Origin: Ophiosphaerella korrae
Taxonomy: Eukaryota; Ascomycota; Dothideomycetes; Pleosporales; Phaeosphaeriaceae
Direction of reading: 5' to 3'
DNA length: 64,000 nt
Assembly: GCA_028456385.1 (NCBI GenBank)
Contig: JALNQF010000069.1
Span: 62,001 to 126,000, forward strand
Shown: positions 37,669 through 49,249 of the stretch, one piece after another
Numbering within the stretch: the stretch's first letter is position 1
Layout of the letters: every line of letters starts with the position of its first letter
The notes under the pieces: model-generated
Told to the model about the DNA's origin: nothing
The model's input: the letters and a program-made list of their open reading frames with translations, nothing else
Databases searched by the model: none
Program-made: the position numbers and the translations under genes

Positions 37669-38639
37669 TCTAGGACCTAGCTAATATTTTGTTAGCTAGA
37701 AGCCTACTAGATATTACAGTAGCGGCACTTCGCAGGTAAAACTAGAGCTACTAGCACCTAAATAGAGACTAGGGGGCGCCTTAGTAAACACACAAAGATA
37801 GGACCTATCTCCTATTTCTAAGGTATATACTCTTTAGGCTCCTTGTAGTAAAATCGCCTATATAGCTTGTAAGAGTTATAGAAAGTGTAAATCTAAGGTC
37901 TATAAGTACTAAGGAAGGGCATTTATAGATTAGCTAATATCTAATCTAGTACGATAGTATAAGACTAATATATAATAGATGCTAGTTTAAGAAAATTTAA
38001 TATATATATAGTATTGCGCTAGATAAAAGGACATTAGCGCAATTACAAGACTATATTTAGCGTTTAACCTAGGATCTAAATAATATAAGGTCGATTGTAC
38101 TGTTAATTATTAGTATACTAGACTACGCTTTAGCTAAGAACTAGGCAGCTAAGCTTAAGAAGAATAGGTTTACACGGCACTTAGCTAAAGATATTAAGAA
38201 AGCGCTTTTAGTAAGAATCTTTAAAATACTCCTATAAGCTACTCCTAATATAAGTTTAGAAGCTAACTCCTGCACCCCTAGACTAGGAATCCCCTAATAC
38301 TCTAAGTAGTAACTAATTTACGTATAATAGGCCTTTATAAGACAAGTAAGTTAAATATAAAGAGACTATAAGTAGGCTCGCTAACTATTATTAAAGTTAA
38401 GGATAGAGCTAAACTACGTATAGAAATACAACTAATAGAGAGCTCTATGTCGTAGTAATAGACTCTTTAAATAATTTTAGGTTTTATTAGGCGTATTACT
38501 AAAGAGCAAAATACGAGTTGCTTGAAAGTAGCTAGAGCGAGGAGGAAGTACTTAGAAGACCTAAGATAGATGTTAATATAGTGTTATTAGGCTTCCTAGA
38601 TCTTCTAAGTACCTAACTAGTTTTAACATAGTATTTACA
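37669..38639. other. Degenerate sequence with a hairpin
   Basis: An inverted pair gtacttagaagacct / agatcttctaagtac at about 38549-38608 can form a 15-bp stem. No gene was recognised. Confidence 0.5.
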
Positions 38640-39560
38640 AATAGTAAATAAAATTCTTCTAATAGCGCCCCTACTAGTAAGACTTACGTTAGCGTATATA
38701 TTTACTAAGTTAATGCAGGTAAGTTTATCGTTTATAGAAGATATTAACAACTAACTATTCTATAGCACCTTATCTAGCCTAGTGTAGAAAATATAAATGC
38801 AAATCTAGATTAGTTAATACTACTAGTTAGGGAGTAGCATCCGTCCCTATATAATATCTTTATTTACGTTATTCTTTAGTGTGTTTTAGAGTTTTCTATA
38901 TAAACCTAGTAGGAGGACTATATATTAACTAGACGTAGGCCTTAGGTGCGCTATTTGCTCTATTAATATCCCTAAGAATATCTAGCTACTATTTTTATTA
39001 GCCTAATTAGTATTTTATAGCTGTATATAGATAAGACGTGTTACTATTAAGATATTAATGTAGGTTACACTCGTATAACTAGTGTTTTTAAGAGTATAGT
39101 AGCTAACTTAAATAACTAGATTATTAATCTAAAGGTTCTCGAAGTAATGCTACAACTTAAGGGCATTCTAGTTAACTAGTTAATTACAATCTAAGTTTAA
39201 GAGGCTAAATAGAGCGCTTTAGGGCTATAACTACTTTATTTATAGTTCTTTAGTATTAAAATTAGTATAAAGTTAGAGTTATATTTCGACAATCTATTAT
39301 ATAAAACTTCTAATCTTTAATAGTAACGCTTAGGCGCTATACAATATTCTTAGCGCTTATCTCTAGGGCTCCTTGTACCTGCTCTAGGCTAATATACACT
39401 TTCTTACGTTGTACACTCTACTTAAGGGCTATAGTATAGCGTCTTATATAGAGTATGTAGAACGACTAGAGGGCTTAACTAGGTAGATTACTTTAAGTAG
39501 CTTATTAGGATAAGCCTCTAAAACGAAGCTAGTGTATAAGTAGAGTTAGTAAATGTACAG
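38640..39560 (+). pseudogene. Unidentified gene remnant with CxxC
   Basis: A plus frame of about 300 codons with only RIP-type stops reads SFLYKPSRRTIY, LDVGLRCAICSINIPKNI, ALYNILSAYL and SIASYIEYVERLEGLTR. The single CAIC pair could be part of a metal-binding site, but no second pair is clear. The frame lies inside the large inverted repeat, upstream of the AAA+ remnant and on the same strand. No family was recognised. Confidence 0.4.
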
Positions 39561-40599
39561 CTAATTGTAGTTAACAATTAATTAGCTAAAAATTAAGTGT
39601 AGTATAATTAGCATTTGTCTTAAATAATTAGCTACAAACGTAAACTATATAGAGATGCTCTACCTTGCTAGTACTAAAGTTATCTAGCAATCTTAGAACG
39701 TGCTTTAACTAGTAAAATACTAGAGCTAAGATACCTTGAATAACTCTTATTACGCAATAGGGATTAGATTCTAAGTCCTAAATTTTGTAAATATTCTAGC
39801 CCTGTAATTTTTCTCTAGTTAAAATACCTACGTATAACTCTTACTATACAAGGCTACGTTTTTAGCATGTAAATCCTCTATGCTATTTATATGTTTTTAA
39901 ATACTCCTACTACTATAATTGTTCTTACTTATATCTTCTCTTAAGCTCTCTCTACGCGTTTCTATAGTTATTATTTAAAAGCCTCTCTTAGAACGTCCCC
40001 TACTTAACCTATCTAAACATGTTAACTAACGTTGTAGAATTATAAAGGAGGAATGTTTATACCTATACTAGAGCCGCACTAATTGCTTTAGCACTTAGTC
40101 TTACTATATAGTAACTTCTAGCGTTCTCCTATATCCTACTTATATTAATTTCTATTACGCAGGAGTTTATTGTACCTTACTATAACTAGAGCGTTAAGGC
40201 TAGGGAAAAGGTTAAGGCGCCTTATAATAAAAGTGCATCCTCCTAACTTCTTTACTTAAAAAGAGTAAAAACTAACTTTAGTAACCTAGCTACGCTAATT
40301 AAGAATAAAAGTAGCTATAATACTAACAAGAATATAGTAACTTAGCTAAAAAAGAGCTATAATATTAACAAGGAATATAACAAACTACAATATAAAAATA
40401 GTAAAGAGGATGTAAAGTTACCTATAAGAAGAACTATATACTCCTTTAAATATATTAACAAGATATAAGAGCGTATATTATACCTAGTAAACTCTTAGCT
40501 TACTATTAACAAGGATAGAATTGTTATAGAACTTAAAGGAAACTAGATATAGCGTAGAGAAGTTTAATAAATACGTAGGTACACTAACTATATTAGTAG
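39561..40599. other. Degenerate 5' region of the AAA+ remnant
   Basis: Probably includes the N-terminal part of the ATPase gene: a Lys-rich frame at about 40390-40540 reads KEDVKLPIRR and RIVIELKGN. The join to the clear homology cannot be resolved by eye. Confidence 0.35.
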
Positions 40600-42250
40600 C
40601 TATTAAAACTTTAAAATTTCCTAGGCTTTTCTTGTTTAGCGAAATTTTAGCTAGTAGAAGGAGTTTAAGAATTTATCTATAATTATTAACTCGATATATT
40701 TAAAGGAAGCCTTGAAAAATGTAATAGAAAACGTTAAAGGTATTTCTCTAGTTAATAAAGTTCTAGAGGCAAGTTTCTCTTTCTATTTGTAAGCTTTCTA
40801 ACCTTACCTAGTTAGAATCTAATACGCTCTTCTTGTATCTTGCTAAGATCTAAGCCTATGCAAAAAAACTACCTTCTAACACAATAGAAGCTTAGTATTA
40901 TAGACTTTTAATTAACTACATTATTAATAACTATAAAGAGATATTATAGAAGCTTTAACTAATAGTTAAGGAGGGCCTTATAACCTTTAAATACTTCTAG
41001 GTAATCTTTAGACCTAGTACTATTATACTTACCCGCTATTCTAAGGCTAATAAAGATAACTATTGTTTTATTATCAATTATATTACTAATAAGAAACTAC
41101 TAAGTAATATAAAGAACTATAAGGAGAAATAGTGTATTAAGGGCTATATACTTAACTTTAATAGGAAGAAATTTAGATATTAGGATATTGTAACCTACGT
41201 TAAGAAGTTTAAGGGTGTAAGAGATATTATAGAACTAGCTGTATACCCCCTTAAATATTACGTAGACGATACGTTAGAGAAAAAAATTTATAACTAGGGT
41301 ACAAAATATATTAAGTTAAAGTAGATAGATGTATATAAGTATAAGGGCTTAGCTACAAGTCCTTTAGGCGATCTTATAGATATTAGTAGACGCATAGTCC
41401 TAGACGAAGTAAGATATTAAAAGGAAAACGCTAAATTAAGCGTTTAAATCGTAGCCCTTAAAAGTTAGGAGGCTAGCTTATTTATAAAGGAACAACTTCT
41501 AATAGCCTTGCTATACCTAAATAGCTTCTCTCTATAGTAGAACTAATAGGCCTAATTCTTTATATCTTACCTTTGTAATACTAAGTAGTCTAAAAAATCT
41601 TAGGAATTACTTATTCTTAAGCCCTTAAGTAAACAAAACCTCGAAGGTCTTGTAAGATTATATTCTAATCGCCTATCTACTAATCTTATTAATAGGAAGG
41701 GCTAAGGATATCTTATTATACTCTATAGGAGTCCTAGTTGTAGTAAGACTCTTATAGCTAAAGCTATTTTAGAGCTTCTTAAAGTACTACTATATACTAT
41801 GTCTACTAGCGATCTAGGAATTAAAGCTAATAAAGTAGCCTAAAAGCTATAGTTAATCTTTAATAGAGCTTACTTGTAGAAAGCTATTCTCTTCTTAGAT
41901 AAGGTAGATACACTAGTCTAATCTTGAAAGAGCGTAGAATTCTATTTACACTCTATAGTGTTAACGTTTATTTACTCTTTAGAGTAGTATAAAAGTATTA
42001 TGTTTATAACTACTAATTACCTTATAAAGTTTAATTCTGTAGTCTAGTCTTAGATATATCTTTCCCTAATTTACTAGTAATTTAACGCAAAGTAGAGGAT
42101 AGAACTTTAGAAATTATTTATTTCCTAATCGACGAACGAAATTACTAATAAAGATATCGAATCTCTCTATATTTACGAAGTAAATAGTCGTAAGGTTTAT
42201 CTTTCTAGATTTAAATATTAGGACTATATTAAGCTAATATAAATAGATTA
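40600..42250 (+). pseudogene. Fungal AAA+ ATPase with DUF7025-type N-domain, RIP-inactivated
   Basis: Such proteins pair an N-terminal DUF7025 region with a C-terminal AAA+ ATPase domain; their cell role is poorly known. Readable blocks in order: INSIYLKEALKNVIENVKG, GLITFKYF*VIFRPSTIILT, the bridging VYPLKYY and YKGLA, and LLIALLYLNSFSL. The ATPase core follows: Walker A region LYRSPSCSKT (41724-41750), MSTSDLGIKANKV, Walker B ILFLDKVD (41886-41909) and sensor-1 IMFITTN (41997-42017). Walker A glycines have become Arg and Ser, and the Walker B Glu has become Lys, all by TpG-to-TpA. One frame change lies near 40800-40840; the rest is a single frame. The upstream start is lost. Homology ends in NSRKV near 42170. 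Confidence 0.85.
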
Positions 42251-42865
42251 AGAATATTATTATAATAGCCTATAGTAGAGCTAAGTTAGATAGTATAAAA
42301 TTATCTAAAGTTTATATACAAGCTGCCCTTAATTAAGTAACTAAATTTAAGTAGAATCTAGTTAGGGATATTCCTAAAGGACTATATATATAAAAGGTGC
42401 GGGCTACCTATATAGTTGTGCGCTCTATAAGTTCTAGGCTATCCTATCCTTATCCTGTAGTTAGGGTTTTTAATAGCTAAGCTATTTTTAAGTAAATAAA
42501 ATTAATAACTATATCTCTTAAAGGCGTCTAAATTACTATAGTCGCGTAGTTAAGTATATAAATATATACCTAAGCCCCTAATTTTAACAAAGAGATAATA
42601 TTACGCTTAACTATCCTTAGATATATCTACAATTATGTAATAGCTATAGTAAACGTAAAAGGGTAAGACGAAGAGACGCAACGCTAAGCTATTACTAGTG
42701 CCTAAAGTAGTTAAGGTACTTCCCTGTATTTATAACCAATATTGTCTAATAGTTACCTACTAATTTTACTAGTCGTCGTCTTAAATCTCTTTGCAATAAT
42801 AAATTTTAAGCTTCTATTTACCTACACTACTACTATACCTTTAGCTATAGCTAATTAGTAATTAA
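42251..42865. other. Degenerate sequence after the AAA+ remnant
   Basis: This may include the last part of the ATPase gene. No other feature was recognised. Confidence 0.4.
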
Positions 42866-42993
42866 TCTCCTCTACCCTTTTATAATATGTGTTAACAGTA
42901 TATAGGCTTAGATATAGCTACTCTATTTAACTAGTAGTAATGTTAAAGGAGTAGTTAGACTATATAGTATAGAATTTAGACAAGGCAAATTTA
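42866..42993 (+). repeat. Inverted repeat R3, left arm
   Basis: About 128 bp match the reverse complement of 48666-48814. The core tagctactctatttaactag is nearly identical, with transitions elsewhere and a gap of about 20 bp. The left arm stops where the 17-bp minisatellite begins. Confidence 0.7.
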
Positions 42994-43016
42994 ATATAAC
43001 TAGAAGAGGGTTTAGG

Positions 43017-43433
43017 AGAGTTTTATAGAAGTAGAGAGTTTATAGAAGTAGAGAGTTTATAGAAGTAGAGGGTTTATAGAAGTAGAAAGTTTATAGAAGT
43101 AGAGAGTTTATAGAAGTAAAGGGTTTATAGAAGTAGAGGGTTTATAGAAGTAGAGGGTTTATAGAAGTAGAGAGTTTATAGAAGTAGAAAGTTTACAAAA
43201 GTAAAGAGTTTATAGAAGTAGAGGGTTTATAAAAGTAGAAGGTTTATAAAAGTAGAGAGTTTATAGAAGTAGAGGGTTTATAGAAGTAGAGAGTTTATAG
43301 AAGTAGAGAGTTTATAGAAGTAGAGAGTTTATAGAAGTAGAAGGTTTATAGAAGTAAAGAGTTTATAGAAGTAGAAGGTTTATAGAAGTAGAAAGTTTAT
43401 AAAAGTAGAGAGCTTATAAAAGTAGAGGGTCTA
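43017..43433. repeat. 17-bp minisatellite, about 24 copies
   Basis: Head-to-tail copies of gtagagagtttatagaa with variants at a few positions, nearly all G/A (gagag, gaggg, gaaag) plus gtttacaaaa. The total is about 417 bp. Seventeen is not a multiple of three, so it is unlikely to be coding. The array lies between the AAA+ remnant and a minus-strand gene remnant. Confidence 0.95.
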
Positions 43434-43599
43434 CATTTTTTTAAGCTAAAACCTATAAGACCTATAAGGCGGACAGCTACAAATTAGTCTATTTCTGCAC
43501 TTACTTTAATTTACAATACATATAATATAGATAAAAAGGGCTTCTTACTTAGATACCTTACTAAGATAAAACAAGTCTTCTTACGCTATCTCTATAACT

Positions 43600-44260
43600 A
43601 TAGGAAAATAAGATACCTTCTATAGCTATAGATAATATACTAAGATTAGACTAATAGAGTAGATATTTAGCCTATTTCCTTTACTCGTAATACCTTTATA
43701 TTATACACTTCTTAATAAAATTTAAGGCTATATTAAAAGTAGAATATCTTTCTATAAGTCTTGTACGTTATAATAGGTTTAGACTAAGAGTTTTCTACTA
43801 GATTCCTATTAATAGCGGTGTCGCTTAACGTAGATATTATACCTACTAGTCCTCTATACTATACGTTATTCTCTATATTAAGTTAGCTTTCTATACTAAA
43901 GAGCTATAGCTAAGATTATTACGACTATGTAAGTATCTTTTAGAGGAGTAAGAAAAACATACAAACTAGGTAGGGAGCTGTATCTAAGCTGTATTTTTCC
44001 CTTAAAGTAGTTATAAACCAAGAAATAAGTAGTAAAAACTATAGAAAATAGCTATAGGGTTTTCTATACTCTTTATTCTTCTTTTCTCTTATTATAATTT
44101 CTATAAAACGTATTAGGGTAGCATTAGTACCTTTTAGACGTAGGAATTCTTCTTTGCTATACTCCCGCGGGTACTCTAAAGTAATACTAGAATACTCCTC
44201 TACTATAACTGCTTTAACTAACGCCTAATCTACATCCTAATTAAGCTATTTAATAGTAAG
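43600..44260 (-). pseudogene. Unidentified minus-strand gene remnant
   Basis: The best minus frame reads KEEFLRLKGTNATLIRFIEI, EYRKPYSYFL*FLLLISWF and LVGIISTLSDTAINRNLVEN. The stops are RIP-type. The start probably lies inside the right inverted arm. The left arm (36832-37668) carries only the matching 5' part, so that copy is truncated. No family was recognised. Confidence 0.4.
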
Positions 44261-45014
44261 CACTCTTAGTTCCTATAATAGTTAGATCTAAAAGAAGTAA
44301 GATAAGCCTATATATATTTATCGTGCATGTAGGTTCGCAAGTTTAGGCTATTCTATTCTTAGGCGCAAGCCTTTTGTCTAAGAGGGCAACTAGTAAAGGA
44401 CTAAGAAAAGTAGTAAGGTAGTAAGTAGAGAACGAAGGACGTCCTAGCCTATTAGGGAGCGTGCATATATATTAGAAAATATCTCTTAATTAGTCCTAAT
44501 ATTAAGATACTAGAAAGGTAAGATACTTTACTTTTCTAGAGCGCGTTGTAATAGTAAGAGTTATAGAACGATTTCTCCTCTTTTCTATAGCGAGCTTAAT
44601 TAAAATATCTCTACTATTAACGCTATATTTAGGGATTCTAGAACTCCTAGAACTAGCACTACTTTTTCCTAGTAATAGACAAGAATAAAATACGAAGCTG
44701 TGCGTATTACGTAGTATAGTAGTTAGTAAGTAGGTAACCCTAAGAGTAACTAGGAAGGATGCATAGTAGGTCGTAATACTATAGTAGTACTATTGTTGTA
44801 ATAATAAAAAATTAACAACTATTAGTCTAAATCGCAGTAGCTTCGCTTACGATAGTACTAGGCACCTAGGTATTAGAGTAGCGCTATATAGGCCCCTAAT
44901 TAGTAGTTTACTTATAACTATCTATGTTTTATTACCTATAAGCCTCTAGCTACGCTAAATAATTGCCTAGTACACAGATTAAACTAAAGGACAGTTAAAG
45001 GAGGTAAAGCAAAT
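44182..45014 (-). repeat. Large inverted repeat, right arm
   Basis: Reverse complement partner of 36832-37668. Its outer edge (aaaggaggtaaagc, about 45001-45014) is the mirror of the left arm's outer edge, so the sharp ends face outward, as in a foldback structure. No flanking target duplication was found. Confidence 0.8.
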
Positions 45015-45057
45015 ATTTTTACCTTTTCTTCTCCCTTTGCCGCTCTTCCCCCAGCCT

Positions 45058-47350
45058 ATTAATATAGATAAACTTACTAAAGCTGTTAAGATCCTCTCTA
45101 AAGTTTTAGCTAAATAATTAAGTTAAGTAAAAGAGATTAAAGCACTCTACTCTTTACTTAAACAATCCTTAAAATTAAAAGGTCTTGCTCTCTTAGTAAA
45201 ACGACTTAACAAACTTAAACGCTTCTACAACTTAAATAGCCTAGAGACGATAGTTAGAAGCCTTCCTAATTATAATTACTATATTATTAATGTTTAGTTT
45301 GTTAAGGGGAACACTAAAGCTAATAACCTTTAAGGTAATATTTAGCGCGTTATAGCGGAGCTAAGTTTAGCTAATAATTACTTCTCTATCTATCTTACTC
45401 GACTTACTAACGCTTATAGGAGCAAAAATATTTGTAGGAAGAAACGAAATTCTAACTTAATTACGATATACGCTACTATAAACTTCTCCTTAGATAATAT
45501 TAATATCGTATACTCTACTATTTACAATAGACTTAAGCTCTATACCCTTAAAAAGGTAAATTTACTACCTTTGCAAGAGTAGCCTAGATTTATAGGCCTT
45601 ATAGCTATTACATACTATTTATTCTATAAGATAAACTTCTAGGACGTATTAAAGGAACTTAAATTAGACGAGCTATTTAAAGCACGCTAGTTAGCCTTAG
45701 AGATCGCACCTTTAATATTTTCTACCTTCTAGGTGTATAAAAGTTAGGGTACAGACTACTAAGCTTTAAAATAGCCGCGTTTAAGTAACTTAAGAGATTA
45801 TAGGTTTGTAATCTAAGTTGTAGTTTAATAGGCTAATACCTTTAATAGTAGGCTGTTTAGAGCGCTATGTCAACTTACCTTATATTTAGTATCTAATGTT
45901 ATCTAACTATATTCTACCGCATTAAAGTAAGTGCTAGCTATATTATATATCCCTACCTATCGATTAACTAATAACTACGTAGATACATCTACTCTATAGA
46001 GACAGTATAAGAATAAGAGTATAAGAAGAGAAAGTTAAGAGCGGGATAAAGGAGCTCTCTATGCTAATACTAATCTCTATAGCATAAGCGGCTATATTTA
46101 CACTATTATCTCTAATAGTACTAATAGATCTTCGAGAAGCGACTGTACTATAAATTAGCTAGTTACGCTACAACCTAGTTTTACCTTGTATAGCGATAGT
46201 ATATCCCTTAATAGCGCTTAGCTAGCAGCTAAATTTGCGTAGTTCGGGGACACTACTACATTAATCCTTTAGTTTACTAAATTTTTACAGTTTAGTAGCG
46301 CTTCTATAGAGGTAGCTTAGTATACTAACTTCTTAGGATTTAGTAATATACCTACAACAATTTATATAGCGTTTAGCGGGCGCACTAGACTTAGGTACTA
46401 ATAGAACAATTACTTGTTACCTAAAGTAAATTAGAGATTAATTGTATTATAGGTTGAATTTATATAATAGACCTTAGTTGTTAAAGTAGGCGCTGTAGAT
46501 CTCTTAGTAAACAAAAAAGAATTTAATATTATTACTAATATATACTAGATTATTATATGCATAGTATATCGCCTAGCTAGGAGTAAAGGCTATATATTTA
46601 CTATTAGGAGACTAGATATACGGATTTAAATCTCTTGTTACTTAGATAGGGACAAGAAGCTATGCGCGTTCTTTATTTTTTAACTAACCCCTTCCTTGCT
46701 CTAATCTTAATATACCCTAGAAATTCAGTATCTATCTACAAGATTAGACTATTACATAAAGATATATATTTCTACTTATATTACTTGTGCCCTGTATTTA
46801 ACTAAATAATGCAATTATCTTCCTTTATAGTTCTCTAACTTATCGTCCTAAATCTACACTTATGTATTTTTTAAAGTTTTTAACCCCTAAGACGAAAGTA
46901 CTATTGTATTTAAGCTACCTCCTAAGAGCTTCTAGAAGATCTTTTATCAATTTATTAAGTACGTATACCTCTAGATATTTAGGCATAAGGGGTATAGAGT
47001 AGTATATTTGTAGCTACTCTATAGTATATCTTTAACTACGCAATAGTTAGTAATATATAAAGCCTAAAATAATCGTATTATACTTAATTTATATAAGAGC
47101 TCGCAAACCTAGCCTAGCTACATAGAATAAAGCGTTTATACTACCTAGTTCGAGGTAGAGTAAATCTTACGCGCGCCTAACACAACTTTAAGAAGGAGGG
47201 GCATTTTAGATAATCTAATCTCTGTCGTTAGTATACATCTACGTTGTAGGACTTGTATAACTAGCTGCTAGCAATTTATAATAAAAAGCAAGAAATCCTT
47301 AGAATTAGTTTATAGCAAGACATTTAAAGATATAGTAAATTAATATTAGG
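45058..47350 (+). pseudogene. Unidentified gene remnant, about 760 codons
   Basis: The longest single readable frame in the window: about 2.3 kb with TAA and TAG as the only stops and no frameshift noticed. Blocks in order: NIDKLTKAVKILSKVLAK, SLLKQSLKLKGLALLVKRLN, VLKELKLDELFKAR, FRALCQLTLYLVSNVI, SGYIYTIISNSTNRSSRSDC, IPTTIYIAFSGRTRLRY, VGAVDLLVNKKEFNIITNIY, PNTTLRRRGILDNLISVVS. There are no TM-like runs. It begins about 45 bp outside the right inverted arm. I recognise no family; its length and clean frame suggest a single-exon gene or transposon ORF hit by RIP. Confidence 0.5.
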
Positions 47351-48665
47351 ATATATCTAAAGGAGATATATACGACTGCACGCTTAACAGCTATTAGACG
47401 TTACCTAGTAGGCTATTAGCCTAAAGGTACATTCTACTATAGAGAAAGTTACTTTATAGGGTTTACTATTAATAACAAGCCTTCTACGGTCTACGCCAAG
47501 AGTAGGTTTAAGCACCTAGATAATAACAAGAATAAATATAGAATAATACAGGCTAAGCTATATACTCTCTATTTAATAATTTACTATCTTACAGCTATAT
47601 AGTAAAATAGAGAAGTAGATTGTCTACTAATAGATTTAGGAGAGTAGATATCTAGATATCAAAGACGTTAAGCTAGGAGATATTATTATAAAATGCTAGA
47701 AAGGACAATTTAAGTCTATAGATAAAGTAACGCAGAGTATTAGGTATAAGGTTAAGTATGTTATTATATTCTAACTACTTCCCGCTCCTAATTTAAATTA
47801 CTTTTCTAGGAAGGACAAGTCTCGCTATTAAAAGTATAGATAAGCTATCTGCACTAGAGTAACAACGTGCTAACTATCTAGTTAGAATTATAGACTTAGT
47901 TCGTCTATAGCCCCTTAAATAAGGTAGAAGGAGTTAGGGACTATATTAAGTTAGATTAAGTAGTACTAGTTCTTTATAGCGTTATATACCTAGTTATACT
48001 TTTATCTTACACTTAGCGCTAGCTTAGTAATAGTAAGACGTCTAGATTAAACCTCTCTTTCGTTACTACGCGATATACTAGGCCTAGGAGATTTATCGTA
48101 ATATTCCGCGTAAGTCTTTACTTTATCTAAGTGCCGTAGAACTACTTTATACTTTCCTAGGGTCGTTTATTACAAGTACTAATTGTACATACTTTTAGAA
48201 GAAGTTGCTTCTATTATCTATAGATTAAGGGTAGGTAATAATAAAAAGCTTGTTATAAATTAGCCTTTAACTCTATCCTAATCGCCTATAGTTATACTAA
48301 AACATCTTATACCCTTCTCTATATTATTAAGTAGTAGGTAACTTACTATTTTAGTAAGTAAAGGTAATATAGCTTGCAATAAGGCGCCTAAATTAGTAAG
48401 ACGCTTTATAGTTGCCTAATATTTCTACTAGCTTTAGAGGTAATTAATAGGCTAGATATATGCTTATTTAAGTATAACTGCAATAGACTGTCCCTCGCCT
48501 AGATTTAACCTAATAGAAATCTTATACTAGATTTTCTACTATATAGCTCTATTCTATTAGTCCTACTTCTAGTTAATCCTATAGCCTAATTAGGCTTATT
48601 CTTGTTACTACATGCTGTCGTTAAGTAGCTACTACTAGCTAGAGACTTACTTCTTTACTAGGCTC
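47351..48665. other. Degenerate sequence
   Basis: No assignable gene, repeat or RNA was seen. Confidence 0.5.
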
Positions 48666-48814
48666 TAAATTTACCTCGTCTAAATTCTAGGCTATATAGT
48701 CTAACTACTCCTCTAACATTACTACTAGTTAAATAGAGTAGCTGTATCTAAGCCTATACCTACTTAATAAATAGACACATACTACTAACATAAATTACAA
48801 AAGGATAGAAGAGA
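48666..48814 (-). repeat. Inverted repeat R3, right arm
   Basis: Reverse complement partner of 42866-42993. Because the partner lies inside the 36.8-45.0 kb inverted pair and this arm lies outside it, the two inverted-repeat sets are interleaved. Confidence 0.7.
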
Positions 48815-49249
48815 TAAGTATACGTATAAGCCTATCTAGGTTAGACTAATTAGAAGATAAAAAGTTAATACATACAAGAAGAATACTGTAGTAGAGTTTA
48901 CTTATAACCTCGCGATCTATAAGTAATAAGTAGTAAATAATAATTACTCTATAGAACTATAATATAGCCGCAATTGTATTCAAAATAGCTAGTAGGACTA
49001 AGAAACGTAGGTAGGTCTAGTTACTACCTCCTACACTCTTATATTAATATACTTACTAGCACGATATAACTAAAGATAGGAGTAATAGAATAGCGAGATC
49101 GAAGAAAAACTTGTAGCCAGGAGGATTTTCTTGTTTTCTAAACTAGGTAAGGAGGAATTTAAATATTAGTAGATAGGTTCCTACATTAAGTATATAAAGT
49201 TAAGTATAGTTAAAATTATAAAAACTATATATATAAGTAGTGTAGCCTA
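48815..49249. other. Degenerate sequence
   Basis: No recognisable feature; it may be upstream sequence of the next remnant. Confidence 0.4.

Noticed and set aside
43017..43433. CRISPR-like array
   Set aside because: Units are contiguous without spacers and the context is fungal; it is a minisatellite.
47140..47170. tRNA-like B box (agttcgaggta)
   Set aside because: No matching A box or cloverleaf; similar short strings occur elsewhere by chance.
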